Assembly: GCA_017621705.1 (NCBI GenBank)
Contig: JAGASR010000034.1
Coordinates: forward strand, 62,001-126,000
Length of the DNA stretch: 64,000 nt
Direction of reading: 5' to 3'
Source: Clostridia bacterium
Lineage (GTDB): Bacteria; Bacillota; Clostridia; Oscillospirales; UBA644
Shown here: positions 55,191 to 64,000 of the stretch, piece by piece
Position numbering within the stretch: position 1 is the first letter of the stretch
Layout: each line of letters opens with the position of its first letter
The notes under the pieces: model-generated
The model's input: only the letters and a program-made list of their open reading frames with translations
What the model was told of the DNA's origin: nothing
Databases searched by the model: none
Program-made: the position numbers and the translations under genes

Positions 55191-55244
55191 GGCAAAAGGT
55201 TCTAAGGGGGCACTATCCCCTGGATCGGATAACCTCCGAAAGCC
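55191..55244 (+). promoter_or_regulatory. Structured leader of the giant secreted-protein gene
   Basis: Nested pairings are GGC (55191-55193) with GCC (55242-55244), AGGTT (55197-55201) with AACCT (55231-55235), and GGGG (55206-55209) with CCCC (55217-55220). This makes one long interrupted hairpin near the 5' end of a leader of about 115 bases. It does not clearly match a riboswitch class I know. It may stabilise the mRNA of a highly expressed gene. Confidence 0.5.
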
Positions 55245-55309
55245 CAAACGCCGAACATTAATTTTTTAACAGCCTCATAGAGGCAAAATTTGAAGGAGGA
55301 AAACATCCA

Positions 55310-58300
55310 ATGAGCAAGAAAATTATCTCTGCCATCCTTGTTATGGCAATGGTAATTTCTATGTCTGCTACTGCTCTTCTCTCTTCTGTAGGTGCCGCTG
55401 CAGAAACTGAAGTCGATTACGAAGCAGACAGAACTACCCTTAAAACAATGCTCCAGGAATTCGTAATCGAAGGTCCCAAGCTTAACGCTGACACCATCGA
55501 ATACCTCAAAACTCTTGGCATTCTTACTTGGAATAACGACAAAGGTTATTACAATGAAGAACATGCAAGAGAAGAATTCTGGAAAAACTTTGGTGGCGAT
55601 TCTAACTACACCTATTTCTTCAAAGGTGCAGACGCAGATTTCGCTAAAAACTTCGTTACCGAAGGTGCTAAAAAGAACATCTTTGCTAACACCAACGAAA
55701 CTTGGGCTACCACCACTTCTACCGACGTAAGCTATCTCGATCTCGCTGTTGACAACATCAGCACTGTTATCGAATACGCTGCATCCGCTTGGTATTTTGG
55801 TAAAGAAGCTAACGATGCTAACGCTGACGCTACTTTTAACGCTGAAAGAAACAACGTTGTTAAGAAAGCTATCGGCATGGTTAACACCGTTCTCGATCTT
55901 CTTAAAAATGAAGTTAAAGCTGACTCTGATAAACCCGCTGATTACGCTAAAGAATTCAACGGCCAGTTCTACAGAGGTTTCGCTACAACTTCTAAAGCTT
56001 ACAACCAGGCTATCGGCTTCAACCCCTACTTCTTCATTCTTGAACAGCAGGTAACCGAAGACGGTAACTACTACGGTAAAGACTACTACGAAGATACCTA
56101 CTATGGCACCATTCTTGGTCAGTACACCATCAGATGGTACACCTTCGCAGAAGCTCGTGAAATCGACGCTGAAGGCGTATTCGCATTCGAAAACATGATC
56201 AGAACCATGGCTATCGACAACGGTGCTGGCGTTCTCTTCTATGACTTCGTTAACGGCAACAGAAAAGATTTCCTTGATATCGTTAAATCTCTTTTCGAAA
56301 ACCTTGTAGGTAAAGTTGAAACTTCCTTCATCAAAGAAGACGTTGATACTCAGATCAAGGCTTTCCTCAAACTCAAACTCATCGTTGAAAAAGTATACGA
56401 TCTTTACATCAAAGACGTTTACAACAACATCTACACCGCTTCCAGCGCAAAACTTCTTAACGACGTTCTTTACGCTAAGCGTCTCATCGAGTACATCCTC
56501 ACTGAATCTACCAACTCCAGACTCATCGCTCTTGCACTCGCTGACTTCACCACTCTTACCAACGACATCCTCGCTGGTATCGAAGCTGTAGCTCCCAGAG
56601 CTGAACAGCTCCTCAAAGCTGCTGACATCACTGAAGGCACTGCTCTCGTAAGAAAAGCTGAAGCTCTTCTTGCAAACTGGGCAAACTGGGCTTCCAATGA
56701 TGACTACAAGGGTACCTGGAACGCTCTTAACGATGCTAAAAACGCTCTTAAGAACATGCTTCCCGCTACCGAAGGTGCTGATGCTTCCATCGTTATCGAA
56801 GCTAACACCGCTAAGATGAAGAACATCGCTGGTACCGAAATCGGCAACGACAGAATCTTCGTTGAATTCGCTCCCAACTGGTTCGCTTACATCAAACTTT
56901 ACGCTCTTCTCGAAGAACAGATCGCAAACTTCACCAAGAAAGTTACCGGCGTAGATGGTTCTCTCTCTGCTCCCAACCTCACTGGTGTTTCCAACTCTGA
57001 CCTCGTAAATGCTATCAACAAGTATGCTCACCTTATCGGTATCGTTGGTCCTATCGTTGAAATCTCCGACTACACCAAAGACGGTAAAGACAATAAGACT
57101 GTAAACCTCGTTGATACCACTGTTTGGACCAAGTATGATGCTGATCCCGACAAGGGCGTTTACAAAGAAGATACCAACAAACCCACCGCTAACTACAAAG
57201 CAACTGTTAAGTATATTAGCTACCTCTTTGACTGTGATCCTATGACTAGCGATAAATATGACAGAGAAGGTGCTGTACTTTATTACTTCGCATTCTCTGA
57301 CGGCGGTAAAGGTTATCCCCACGGAAATGATATCTACTCTGCTGATAAGTATTGCTATGTAAACTACAAATATGAAAACAGCTACATTGAAGTAATCAGA
57401 GATCTCCTTGCTCATAGCTACATCTCTAATACCGATAATAAAGTTGACTCCATGTACGAAATCGTTCTCGGTTCTGTAGAAGGCAACAACGCATTCTATA
57501 CTCCTATCAACCAGGACGTAGCTATCGACTCTGTATATGTTCTTATGCAGGCTATCGATGAAGCTGCTGAATATGCAGTTGATAACACCAAGATCGGTGC
57601 AGATACCTGGACTGACGGTAAACAGTACTACTACGAATTCAATTCTGAAGGTAAATTCGACTGGGTTAACGATAAATACGTATTTACAGCAGGTCACGAC
57701 AAAGCTGTAAACTCCATTATTGAAGCAGTTAAGAATCTTACCAAAGACATTACCAAACTTACTCAGACCTACTATGCAATTCTTTTCGAAGTTGCAAAAC
57801 TCTTTGACTGGTCTACCATCGATGCTGCTAATGGTAACACCCTCGTTAAACTTGCTGCAAATGCTCAGTCCCAGTATTGTTGGGGTTACGAAGACAACTA
57901 TGCTGACGGTGCTATGGATGCTGCTCTTGAAGCTGCAAACGAACTCTACAGCTACGTTGTTGACTGCACAACCGATTGGAACGAAGATGATAAAGTAGTA
58001 GAAAATAGCCATAAATTTGCTACCTACTCTAAACTCATCGCTGCTTACGATGAATTTGAAAACGCAATCAAGACTTACCTCTTCACCGCTGCTGGCTCTG
58101 AAAAATTCGACGCTTACGTTGAAGACGTATACTACATGATCGATACCTATCTTGGTACTTCCGATTATTGGAACGAATACGACAAACTCTTCGAAAAATT
58201 CATCACTGCAACAAACGGCAACTTCAAGCACTTTGTTGATGTAGTTGATGATATGAGAAACTGCTACGAATACTTCGCACTCACCCTCGCTCACGCTTCT

Positions 58301-59560
58301 GAATGTGGTCTTTACTTCGGCAACCGTTACAGCAATGTAAACGACGTTGATGATGATCCTGCAACTGCAGATAAGAACGAAGACGTTGTAACTCCGTTCG
58401 AAAAGAACCTCCTCAATCCTCTTAACGGTCATATCGGTACCATCGACGTAACCGGTTACACCAGAGACTGGGCTGAAATGTACAATGCAGTTAGACAGAT
58501 CGCTGCAGGTATCGTTGAAGCTTCCAAGAACCTCGAAAACTGCGATATGCCTGTTTGGTACGCAGAAAGAGTTCTCAAAGAATGCAACGACGTTAAAGCT
58601 GCTTCTGCTGACTACACCACCGCTAAACTCGTAGAATACAAAGCTGGTCTCGAAGCTCTCCTCATCGAAGCTGACGGCCTCAATGTATACAACTACCTCT
58701 CCAACACTGATGAAGCTAAAGCAATCTGGGCTGCATTTGTTGAAGCATATGCAAACGCTCAGTACACCGCTCTCGATACCAGATGCGCTAAGTCCGACGT
58801 TGACGAAGCTGTAGCTGCTCTCGAAGCTGCAATGGCTGACCTCGCTAAGATCGAAGCACCCGAAGGCGCTGCTGATGCTGACACCCTCGCTGCTAAGATC
58901 GCTGCTGCTGAAGCTCTCTACGCTCGTGCAGACGTAACCGATGCTGACAAAGATGAACTCGAAGTTGCTATCGCAGCTGCTAAGAAAGTTCTCCAGTTCA
59001 ACATCTCTGTTCTCAACTCCACCGATATCGAAGCTGAAATCAAGGTTCTCGACGACCTTATGAACGCTCTTCTCGATACCATGTACACCGGTAAAGACCT
59101 CAAGAAAGCTGTAAAAGTTCTCGAACTCCAGGTTGTTGTTGATCTTTACACCGAAGCTTCCTACAGAAAATTCGCTAACGCAGTAGAAGCTGCTTACGCT
59201 ATGGCTGAAGAAGATACTGCTTCTGAATCCGCTATGAAAGCTGCTTACGCTAACGTTGAAGCTAGATTCGGCGATCTCAAACTCGCTCCTGTAGAAGAAG
59301 AACCCGAAGTTGTAGAACCCGAAACTTCCGTAGTAATGGAAGAAGCTATCGCTATCTACAACGACGCTGCTAACGGCTACGACAAAGCTGTTGAAGGCTG
59401 CACCGCTGAATCCGCTGCTGCTTACAACGCTGCTATCAACACCCTCAAAGCTGACATCGAAAACAAAGCTGACGATGCTAAACTCCTCGAGTCCATCATC
59501 GCTCTTAACCTCGCTAAAGCAGCTCTCACTGTTGACGTACCCGAAACCTGCGACTGCTAA
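55310..59560 (+). CDS. Giant secreted protein with C-terminal FIVAR-like helical repeats
   Basis: 1416 residues, with AAGGAGG before the ATG. A signal peptide (MSKKIISAILVMAMVISMSA, cleavage near GAAAE) predicts secretion. The mature part is acidic and rich in aromatic and Ala residues; much of it appears helical. The C-terminal region (about 1130-1410) has FIVAR-like segments (LYTEASYRKFANAVEAA, YTALDTRCAKSDVDEAVAAL). It ends ETCDC, with no LPXTG, SLH or dockerin signal that I can see. Codon use is extremely biased (GCT, AAC, CTC, GTT), implying very high expression. I do not recognise the family; a major surface or matrix protein is a guess. Confidence 0.82.
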   Translation: MSKKIISAILVMAMVISMSATALLSSVGAAAETEVDYEADRTTLKTMLQEFVIEGPKLNADTIEYLKTLGILTWNNDKGYYNEEHAREEFWKNFGGDSNYTYFFKGADADFAKNFVTEGAKKNIFANTNETWATTTSTDVSYLDLAVDNISTVIEYAASAWYFGKEANDANADATFNAERNNVVKKAIGMVNTVLDLLKNEVKADSDKPADYAKEFNGQFYRGFATTSKAYNQAIGFNPYFFILEQQVTEDGNYYGKDYYEDTYYGTILGQYTIRWYTFAEAREIDAEGVFAFENMIRTMAIDNGAGVLFYDFVNGNRKDFLDIVKSLFENLVGKVETSFIKEDVDTQIKAFLKLKLIVEKVYDLYIKDVYNNIYTASSAKLLNDVLYAKRLIEYILTESTNSRLIALALADFTTLTNDILAGIEAVAPRAEQLLKAADITEGTALVRKAEALLANWANWASNDDYKGTWNALNDAKNALKNMLPATEGADASIVIEANTAKMKNIAGTEIGNDRIFVEFAPNWFAYIKLYALLEEQIANFTKKVTGVDGSLSAPNLTGVSNSDLVNAINKYAHLIGIVGPIVEISDYTKDGKDNKTVNLVDTTVWTKYDADPDKGVYKEDTNKPTANYKATVKYISYLFDCDPMTSDKYDREGAVLYYFAFSDGGKGYPHGNDIYSADKYCYVNYKYENSYIEVIRDLLAHSYISNTDNKVDSMYEIVLGSVEGNNAFYTPINQDVAIDSVYVLMQAIDEAAEYAVDNTKIGADTWTDGKQYYYEFNSEGKFDWVNDKYVFTAGHDKAVNSIIEAVKNLTKDITKLTQTYYAILFEVAKLFDWSTIDAANGNTLVKLAANAQSQYCWGYEDNYADGAMDAALEAANELYSYVVDCTTDWNEDDKVVENSHKFATYSKLIAAYDEFENAIKTYLFTAAGSEKFDAYVEDVYYMIDTYLGTSDYWNEYDKLFEKFITATNGNFKHFVDVVDDMRNCYEYFALTLAHASECGLYFGNRYSNVNDVDDDPATADKNEDVVTPFEKNLLNPLNGHIGTIDVTGYTRDWAEMYNAVRQIAAGIVEASKNLENCDMPVWYAERVLKECNDVKAASADYTTAKLVEYKAGLEALLIEADGLNVYNYLSNTDEAKAIWAAFVEAYANAQYTALDTRCAKSDVDEAVAALEAAMADLAKIEAPEGAADADTLAAKIAAAEALYARADVTDADKDELEVAIAAAKKVLQFNISVLNSTDIEAEIKVLDDLMNALLDTMYTGKDLKKAVKVLELQVVVDLYTEASYRKFANAVEAAYAMAEEDTASESAMKAAYANVEARFGDLKLAPVEEEPEVVEPETSVVMEEAIAIYNDAANGYDKAVEGCTAESAAAYNAAINTLKADIENKADDAKLLESIIALNLAKAALTVDVPETCDC

Positions 59561-59631
59561 TTAAGTTTTTCTCCTCATTGTGACCCGGCAAAAAGTCACG
59601 ATAACAAATTAAAAGTTAAAACTTAACTTGG

Positions 59632-59660
59632 AACCCTCGAGGCTCACGCCCCGAGGGTTT
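59632..59660 (+). terminator. Terminator after the giant secreted-protein gene
   Basis: AACCCTCG-a-GG pairs with CC-c-CGAGGGTT around the loop CTCACG, followed by a T-rich tail (TTTCATTGTATTT). It lies about 70 bases after the stop. The 59561-59780 gap otherwise holds only the asnA promoter. Confidence 0.8.
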
Positions 59661-59710
59661 CATTGTATTTAAAATAACAAACAAATTTAAAATAATATCA
59701 TAAAAAGCCC

Positions 59711-59739
59711 TTGTAAACACAGGAAAAATGTGTTATAAT
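59711..59739 (+). promoter_or_regulatory. Promoter of asnA with a dyad in the spacer
   Basis: TTGTAA (59711-59716) and TATAAT (59734-59739), 17-base spacing. The spacer contains AACACA-GGAAAAA-TGTGTT (59716-59734), a 6-bp inverted repeat touching both boxes. It resembles the dyad in the 55154 promoter (both share ACAGGAAA and a TGT arm). Confidence 0.75.
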
Positions 59740-59780
59740 ATAATGTAATATAGTAAATTGCACGAAGGAAAAAATCGGCT

Positions 59781-60785
59781 ATGAGTTTAACTATTCCGAA
59801 GAACTATAAGTCCTTTCTGACGTTAAGACAGACGCAGAAGGCAGTAAAAATAATAAAGGACGTTTTTGAGATCGAGCTTTCGAAACTGCTCAATCTAGAG
59901 CGTGTCTCCGCGCCTTTGTTTGTATATAAAGACAGCGGTCTCAACGATGACCTGAACGGAATAGAGAAGCCTGTTTCGTTTGAGTTCGGCGGCAAGCAAG
60001 TCGAGATCGTTCATTCTCTTGCAAAATGGAAGAGATATGCGTTAAAGAAATATAATTTTGAGCCTCATCGCGGAATTTATGCCGACATGAACGCGATCCG
60101 CGCGAACGAAGAGCCCGATAATTTCCATTCGATCTACGTTGACCAGTGGGACTGGGAAGTCGTCATCAACCGTGAGGACCGTACCGTCGAATTTTTGAAG
60201 GAAACCGTTTCGAAGATCGTCTGTGCAATCCATGATACCTGGGAGATTCTCAACAAGACCTACGCAAAAGCCCAGACCTCATTCACACACGAAAACAAAG
60301 TATTTTTCATAACTGCGCAGGAGCTCGAGGATATGTATCCCGACCTTACTCCGAAGCAGCGCGAACATGCGATCACGAAAGTGCATCCGATCGTATTTAT
60401 CATGCAGATCGGCGATGTCTTAAAAAGCGGCAAGCCTCATGACGGCAGAGCCCCCGACTACGACGACTGGGCGCTCAACGGCGACCTGCTTTACTATTTC
60501 GAGCCGCTCGATACGTCGCTTGAGATCATGTCGATGGGTATCCGCGTTGACGAAAAGTCGATGGCGGAGCAGTTAAAGAAAGCCGGCGCGGAAAACAGAA
60601 AAGATCTTCCGTTCCATAAAGAGCTTTTGGCTGGCGAAATGCCCCTCACCGTCGGCGGCGGTATCGGTCAGAGCCGACTTTGTATGTTACTTTTACAGAA
60701 GGCACACATCGGCGAGGTTCAGGTTTCGCTGTGGCCCGATGAGATGCGCGAACTATGCGAACAAAACAACATGAAACTTTTATAA
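59781..60785 (+). CDS. asnA: Aspartate--ammonia ligase (asparagine synthetase A)
   Basis: 334 residues. Clear AsnA motifs are [50 protein letters not shown] and [20 protein letters not shown]. It makes asparagine from aspartate, ammonia and ATP; it is related to class II aminoacyl-tRNA synthetases. AAGGA lies about 11 bases upstream. asnS follows after 17 bases, so synthesis and charging of asparagine share an operon. Confidence 0.96.
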   Translation: MSLTIPKNYKSFLTLRQTQKAVKIIKDVFEIELSKLLNLERVSAPLFVYKDSGLNDDLNGIEKPVSFEFGGKQVEIVHSLAKWKRYALKKYNFEPHRGIYADMNAIRANEEPDNFHSIYVDQWDWEVVINREDRTVEFLKETVSKIVCAIHDTWEILNKTYAKAQTSFTHENKVFFITAQELEDMYPDLTPKQREHAITKVHPIVFIMQIGDVLKSGKPHDGRAPDYDDWALNGDLLYYFEPLDTSLEIMSMGIRVDEKSMAEQLKKAGAENRKDLPFHKELLAGEMPLTVGGGIGQSRLCMLLLQKAHIGEVQVSLWPDEMRELCEQNNMKLL

Positions 60786-60802
60786 ATAGGGTGGATAAAA
60801 AA

Positions 60803-62191
60803 ATGATTGCCATAAAAGAAATTTTTGCCGATATTTCGGCATTTGACGGTAAATCCGTCTCCGTAGCAGGCTGGATCCGCACCGTTCGAGACTCCAAGGC
60901 GTTCGGTTTTATTGAACTTAATGACGGTTCCTGCTTCCGTTCAACTCAGATCGTTTTTGAAGAAGCTAAACTTGAGAACTATAAGCAGATCGCAAAACTC
61001 AATGTCGGCGCCGCTATCCGCGTTGAGGGTATCGTTGTCGCTACCCCCGAAATGAAACAGCCGTTCGAGATCAAGGCTGAAAAGATCGAAGTTGAGGGCG
61101 AATCCACTCCCGACTATCCGCTTCAGAAGAAACGTCACTCCTTCGAATTCCTCCGCGATATCGCTTATCTTCGTCCGAGAACCAACACCTTCTCCGCAGT
61201 TTTCCGTGTACGTTCCGCTGCGGCGCAGGCTATCCATAAATTCTTCGCTGAACGCGGCTTCATTTACGTAAACACTCCGCTTATCACCGGCAGTGACTGC
61301 GAAGGCGCAGGCGAAATGTTCAGAGTAACGACCCTAGATGCCGATAATCCTCCCAGAACCGAGGACGGCAAAGTCGATTTTTCCAAAGACTTCTTCGGCA
61401 AGTCTGCAAACCTCACCGTTTCCGGTCAGCTCAACGCAGAAACTTTCGCCCTCGCATTCGGCAAAGTTTATACTTTCGGCCCGACTTTCCGCGCAGAAGT
61501 TTCCTACACCGCTCGTCATGCCGCTGAATTCTGGATGATCGAGCCCGAGATTGCTTTCGCAGACCTCTCTGACGAAATGGATCTTTCCCGCGATATGATC
61601 AAATACGCTATCAAATACGTTCTCGAAACCTGCCCCGACGATATGAAATTCTTCAACGATTTCGTCGATAAGGGTCTTATTGAACGTCTCACCGCTCTCC
61701 TCGAAGCTGATTTTGTACGCCTCAGCTATACCGATGCCATCAAGATCCTCGAGCAGAATAAAGATAAATTCGAATATCCCGTTTATTGGGGTTGCGACCT
61801 TCAGACCGAGCACGAACGTTACCTCACCGAGCAGGTCTACAAGGCACCCGTATTCGTTACCGACTATCCCAAGGAGATCAAAGCGTTCTATATGCGCTTG
61901 AACGACGACAACAAGACCGTTGCCGCAGCAGACCTTCTCGTTCCCGGCGTCGGCGAACTCGTCGGCGGCAGCCAGCGTGAAGAAAGAATCGACGTTCTCC
62001 GCGAAAGAATGGCAGAACTCGGTCTTGACGAAAAAGATTACTGGTGGTACCTCAACCTCCGTAAATATGGCGGAACAAAACACGCAGGCTTCGGCCTCGG
62101 TTTCGAACGTCTCATCATGTACCTCACGGGTATGTCCAATATCAGAGACGTTATTCCCTTCCCCAGAACCACCGGCACCGCTGAATATTAA
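60803..62191 (+). CDS. asnS: Asparagine--tRNA ligase
   Basis: 462 residues. The N-terminal OB-fold anticodon domain is followed by the class II catalytic core with [26 protein letters not shown] and [15 protein letters not shown], and a C-terminal [17 protein letters not shown], the AsnRS signature. It charges tRNA-Asn. The start is the ATG at 60803 with GGGTGG about eight bases upstream; longer frames extend into asnA. Its presence with asnA suggests direct charging rather than transamidation for Asn. Confidence 0.96.
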   Translation: MIAIKEIFADISAFDGKSVSVAGWIRTVRDSKAFGFIELNDGSCFRSTQIVFEEAKLENYKQIAKLNVGAAIRVEGIVVATPEMKQPFEIKAEKIEVEGESTPDYPLQKKRHSFEFLRDIAYLRPRTNTFSAVFRVRSAAAQAIHKFFAERGFIYVNTPLITGSDCEGAGEMFRVTTLDADNPPRTEDGKVDFSKDFFGKSANLTVSGQLNAETFALAFGKVYTFGPTFRAEVSYTARHAAEFWMIEPEIAFADLSDEMDLSRDMIKYAIKYVLETCPDDMKFFNDFVDKGLIERLTALLEADFVRLSYTDAIKILEQNKDKFEYPVYWGCDLQTEHERYLTEQVYKAPVFVTDYPKEIKAFYMRLNDDNKTVAAADLLVPGVGELVGGSQREERIDVLRERMAELGLDEKDYWWYLNLRKYGGTKHAGFGLGFERLIMYLTGMSNIRDVIPFPRTTGTAEY

Positions 62192-62233
62192 TCGAAAAAA
62201 TTTGTTTTTATTCCAGAAAAAAAGGTTAAATAT

Positions 62234-63511
62234 ATGAAAAATCTTTCCAAACAGGAACTTTACGAAGTAAAAAGCGAACTCGAAGCGAAATATAACCGCT
62301 ATAAATCCCTCGGTCTCAAGCTCGATATGTCAAGAGGTAATCCTTGCAAAGAACAGCTTGATATTTCCGAGCCTATGCTTTCCGTCCTCAAAACAGGCGA
62401 AGACTGCATCGATGCGTTCGGATTTGACTGCCGTAACTACGGTATTCTTGACGGTATTCCCGAAGCCAAAGCTCTTTTTTCCGAGCTTATGAATACGGCA
62501 TCTACCGACGAGATCATCATAGGCGGCAACAGCAGTCTTAATATGATGTACGATAATATCGTCCGTGCTATGATCTTCGGTGTTTACGGCGGCGAACAGC
62601 CCTGGAGCAAATGCGATAAAATCAAATTTATCTGCCCCGTTCCCGGCTACGACCGTCATTTTAAGATCTGTGAAAGCCTCGGCATCGAAATGATAAGCGT
62701 ACCCCTCCTTCCCGACGGCCCCGATATGGATATGGTCGAAAAGCTTGTCTCCGAAGACGAATCGATCAAGGGTATGTGGTGCGTTCCCAAATATTCCAAT
62801 CCCAGCGGCGTTACATACAGCAACGAAACCGTTCTCCGTTTTGCCAAACTTAAACCTAAGGCTAAGGATTTCCGTGTTTTCTGGGATAACGCTTATTCTC
62901 TTCATGATATTTCCGACAGAAGAGATATTCTGCTCAATGTTCTCGAAGAGGCGAAGAAATACGGAAATGGTGATATGATCTATAAGTTTATGTCAACCTC
63001 GAAAGTTTCTTTCCCCGGCGCAGGCGTTGCGGCTATGGCGGCATCTAAAAATAATATTAATTTCATTAAGAAAATAATGGGAGTACAGACTATCGGTTCC
63101 GATAAGCTCAACCAGCTCCGTCATGTCCGTTATTTCAAAGATGCTGAAGGTGTTCGTGAACAAATGCACCGTCATGCAGAGATCATCAAACCCCGTTTTG
63201 CCGTTCTGATCTATATTCTCGAAAAAGAGATCCCCGACGTTGCGACCTGGTCCAACCCGAACGGAGGCTACTTTGTATCCCTTACCGTTCCTGACGGATG
63301 CGCAAAACGTGTCGTGTCCCTTATGAAAGAAGCAGGCGTTACGATGACTCCTGCAGGCTCGACTTTCCCGTACGGTGTTGACCCGAAAGATAATAATATC
63401 CGTATCGCTCCCACAAATCCCCCGCTTGCAGAACTTCAGACCGCGGCAGAGATCCTCTGCGTTTGCGTTCGCCTTGCCGCAGTTGAAAAATATCTGAGCG
63501 AAAAAGAGTAA
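62234..63511 (+). CDS. Aspartate aminotransferase, class I (AlaT/MocR-fold type)
   Basis: 425 residues of the fold-type I aminotransferase family known from atypical bacterial aspartate aminotransferases. The PLP lysine is in STSKVSFPGAG near residue 255; GGNSSLNMMYD is near 95, CVPKYSNPSGVTYS near 185, and WDNAYSLHD is the PLP-Asp region. It should interconvert aspartate and oxaloacetate, feeding asnA and purB, which also use aspartate; this operon logic is inferred. AAAGG lies upstream of the ATG. Confidence 0.88.
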   Translation: MKNLSKQELYEVKSELEAKYNRYKSLGLKLDMSRGNPCKEQLDISEPMLSVLKTGEDCIDAFGFDCRNYGILDGIPEAKALFSELMNTASTDEIIIGGNSSLNMMYDNIVRAMIFGVYGGEQPWSKCDKIKFICPVPGYDRHFKICESLGIEMISVPLLPDGPDMDMVEKLVSEDESIKGMWCVPKYSNPSGVTYSNETVLRFAKLKPKAKDFRVFWDNAYSLHDISDRRDILLNVLEEAKKYGNGDMIYKFMSTSKVSFPGAGVAAMAASKNNINFIKKIMGVQTIGSDKLNQLRHVRYFKDAEGVREQMHRHAEIIKPRFAVLIYILEKEIPDVATWSNPNGGYFVSLTVPDGCAKRVVSLMKEAGVTMTPAGSTFPYGVDPKDNNIRIAPTNPPLAELQTAAEILCVCVRLAAVEKYLSEKE

Positions 63512-63530
63512 TATAGAAAGGACTTTTTTC

Positions 63531-64000
63531 ATGAGCTACGATTCTTACGAAAGCCCGTTTTGTACCCGATATTCCAGCCGCGAGATGCAGTATATCTTCT
63601 CCGCTGAAAATAAATTCAGAACTTTCCGCCGCCTTTGGATCGCTCTCGCGCGCGCAGAGCAGAAACTCGGCCTCAATATAACCGACGAACAGATCGCCGA
63701 ACTCGAAAAATATAAAGACGATATCAATTTCGCAGTTGCCGAAGCCCGTGAAAAAGAAGTCCGTCATGACGTTATGGCGCACGTTTACGCTTACGGTGAG
63801 CAGGCAAAGAGCGCAAAACCGATCATCCACCTCGGTGCGACTTCCTGCTATGTCTGCGATAACACCGATATCATCGTCATGAAGCAGGGCCTTGAGCTCA
63901 TTCGCGATAAACTCGTCACCGTCATCAAAACTCTTGCCGATTTCGCAGAGCAGTATAAAGATATGGCATGCCTTGCCTACACTCATCTTCAGCCCGCTCA
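63531..64000 (+). CDS. purB: Adenylosuccinate lyase, N-terminal part (partial)
   Basis: The frame begins ATG at 63531 with AAAGGA upstream and runs off the right edge after about 156 codons. The visible protein starts MSYDSYESPFCTRYSSREM and contains HDVMAHVYAYGEQ and HLGATSCYVCDNTD, characteristic of PurB in the fumarase/aspartase superfamily. It converts adenylosuccinate to AMP and SAICAR to AICAR. It lies 19 bases after the aminotransferase gene. Confidence 0.93.
   Translation, partial: MSYDSYESPFCTRYSSREMQYIFSAENKFRTFRRLWIALARAEQKLGLNITDEQIAELEKYKDDINFAVAEAREKEVRHDVMAHVYAYGEQAKSAKPIIHLGATSCYVCDNTDIIVMKQGLELIRDKLVTVIKTLADFAEQYKDMACLAYTHLQPA

Noticed and set aside
55202-58432. Open frame of 1076 codons on the minus strand
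   Set aside because: Antisense shadow of the highly biased giant secreted-protein gene; repetitive hydrophobic composition and no motif.
59561-59780. T-box leader before asnA/asnS
   Set aside because: The GC-rich hairpin lies upstream of the asnA promoter and fits a terminator of the previous gene; no T-box GGTGG-type motif is present in the leader.

Overview
The window looks like the replication-origin region of a Gram-positive member of the Bacillota, most likely class Clostridia and perhaps an uncultured gut-type lineage. The reasons are the rpmH-rnpA-yidD-yidC-jag-mnmE block read away from dnaA-dnaN-recF-remB-gyrB-gyrA, SpoVG, a pyrophosphate-type phosphofructokinase, KtrAB, single-chain GlyRS, and AGGAGG-type ribosome binding sites with TGA used as a stop. 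The genus cannot be fixed from sequence alone. No tRNA, rRNA, CRISPR array, insertion sequence or prophage gene was recognised.

Layout. Positions 1-3383 (minus strand) carry mnmE (cut by the window edge), jag, yidC, yidD, rnpA and rpmH. The likely origin lies between dnaA and dnaN (about 5080-5605), and dnaA to glyS follow on plus (3722-14154). A minus-strand run (22835 to 15474) holds a degenerate radical-SAM-like gene, a FAH-family hydrolase, a ten-repeat WG lipoprotein, mnmG, trmB, a DedA protein and a PPi-phosphofructokinase. Plus-strand genes from 23078 to 39364 are ktrB, ktrA, an rRNA methylase, dprA, topA, fabG, trmFO, plsX, an acyl-carrier-like gene, rnc, a lipoprotein, an Elp3-like radical SAM gene, two sugar isomerases, a mannonate-type oxidoreductase and a membrane protein. 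spoVG (minus) and murC (plus) diverge at about 40 kb.

From 41.9 to 54.1 kb an eight-gene operon encodes an unusual carbohydrate uptake machine: a secreted CBM-like/solute-binding fusion, two permease pairs, an NHL/TPR membrane protein, a Yip1-like protein and a large DUF5696-like lipoprotein, with no ATPase. A RelB/YafQ toxin-antitoxin pair with a frameshifted toxin follows. Next is a 1416-residue secreted protein with its own strong promoter and structured leader, then an aspartate/asparagine block (asnA, asnS, an aspartate aminotransferase and the start of purB).

The most unusual feature is a family of intergenic arrays: tandem short hairpins whose stems vary but stay self-complementary, separated by a constant linker (AGCTAAAT in eight arrays, other linkers elsewhere). 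They begin at or inside the stop codon of the upstream gene, are oriented with its transcription, show higher-order duplication, and one comparable duplication lies inside the 5' coding end of mnmG. Other points for a second look are an acyl carrier protein without its phosphopantetheine serine, a radical-SAM relative without its cluster cysteines, a toxin frameshift, and a topA ribosome binding site separated from its start by a hairpin.
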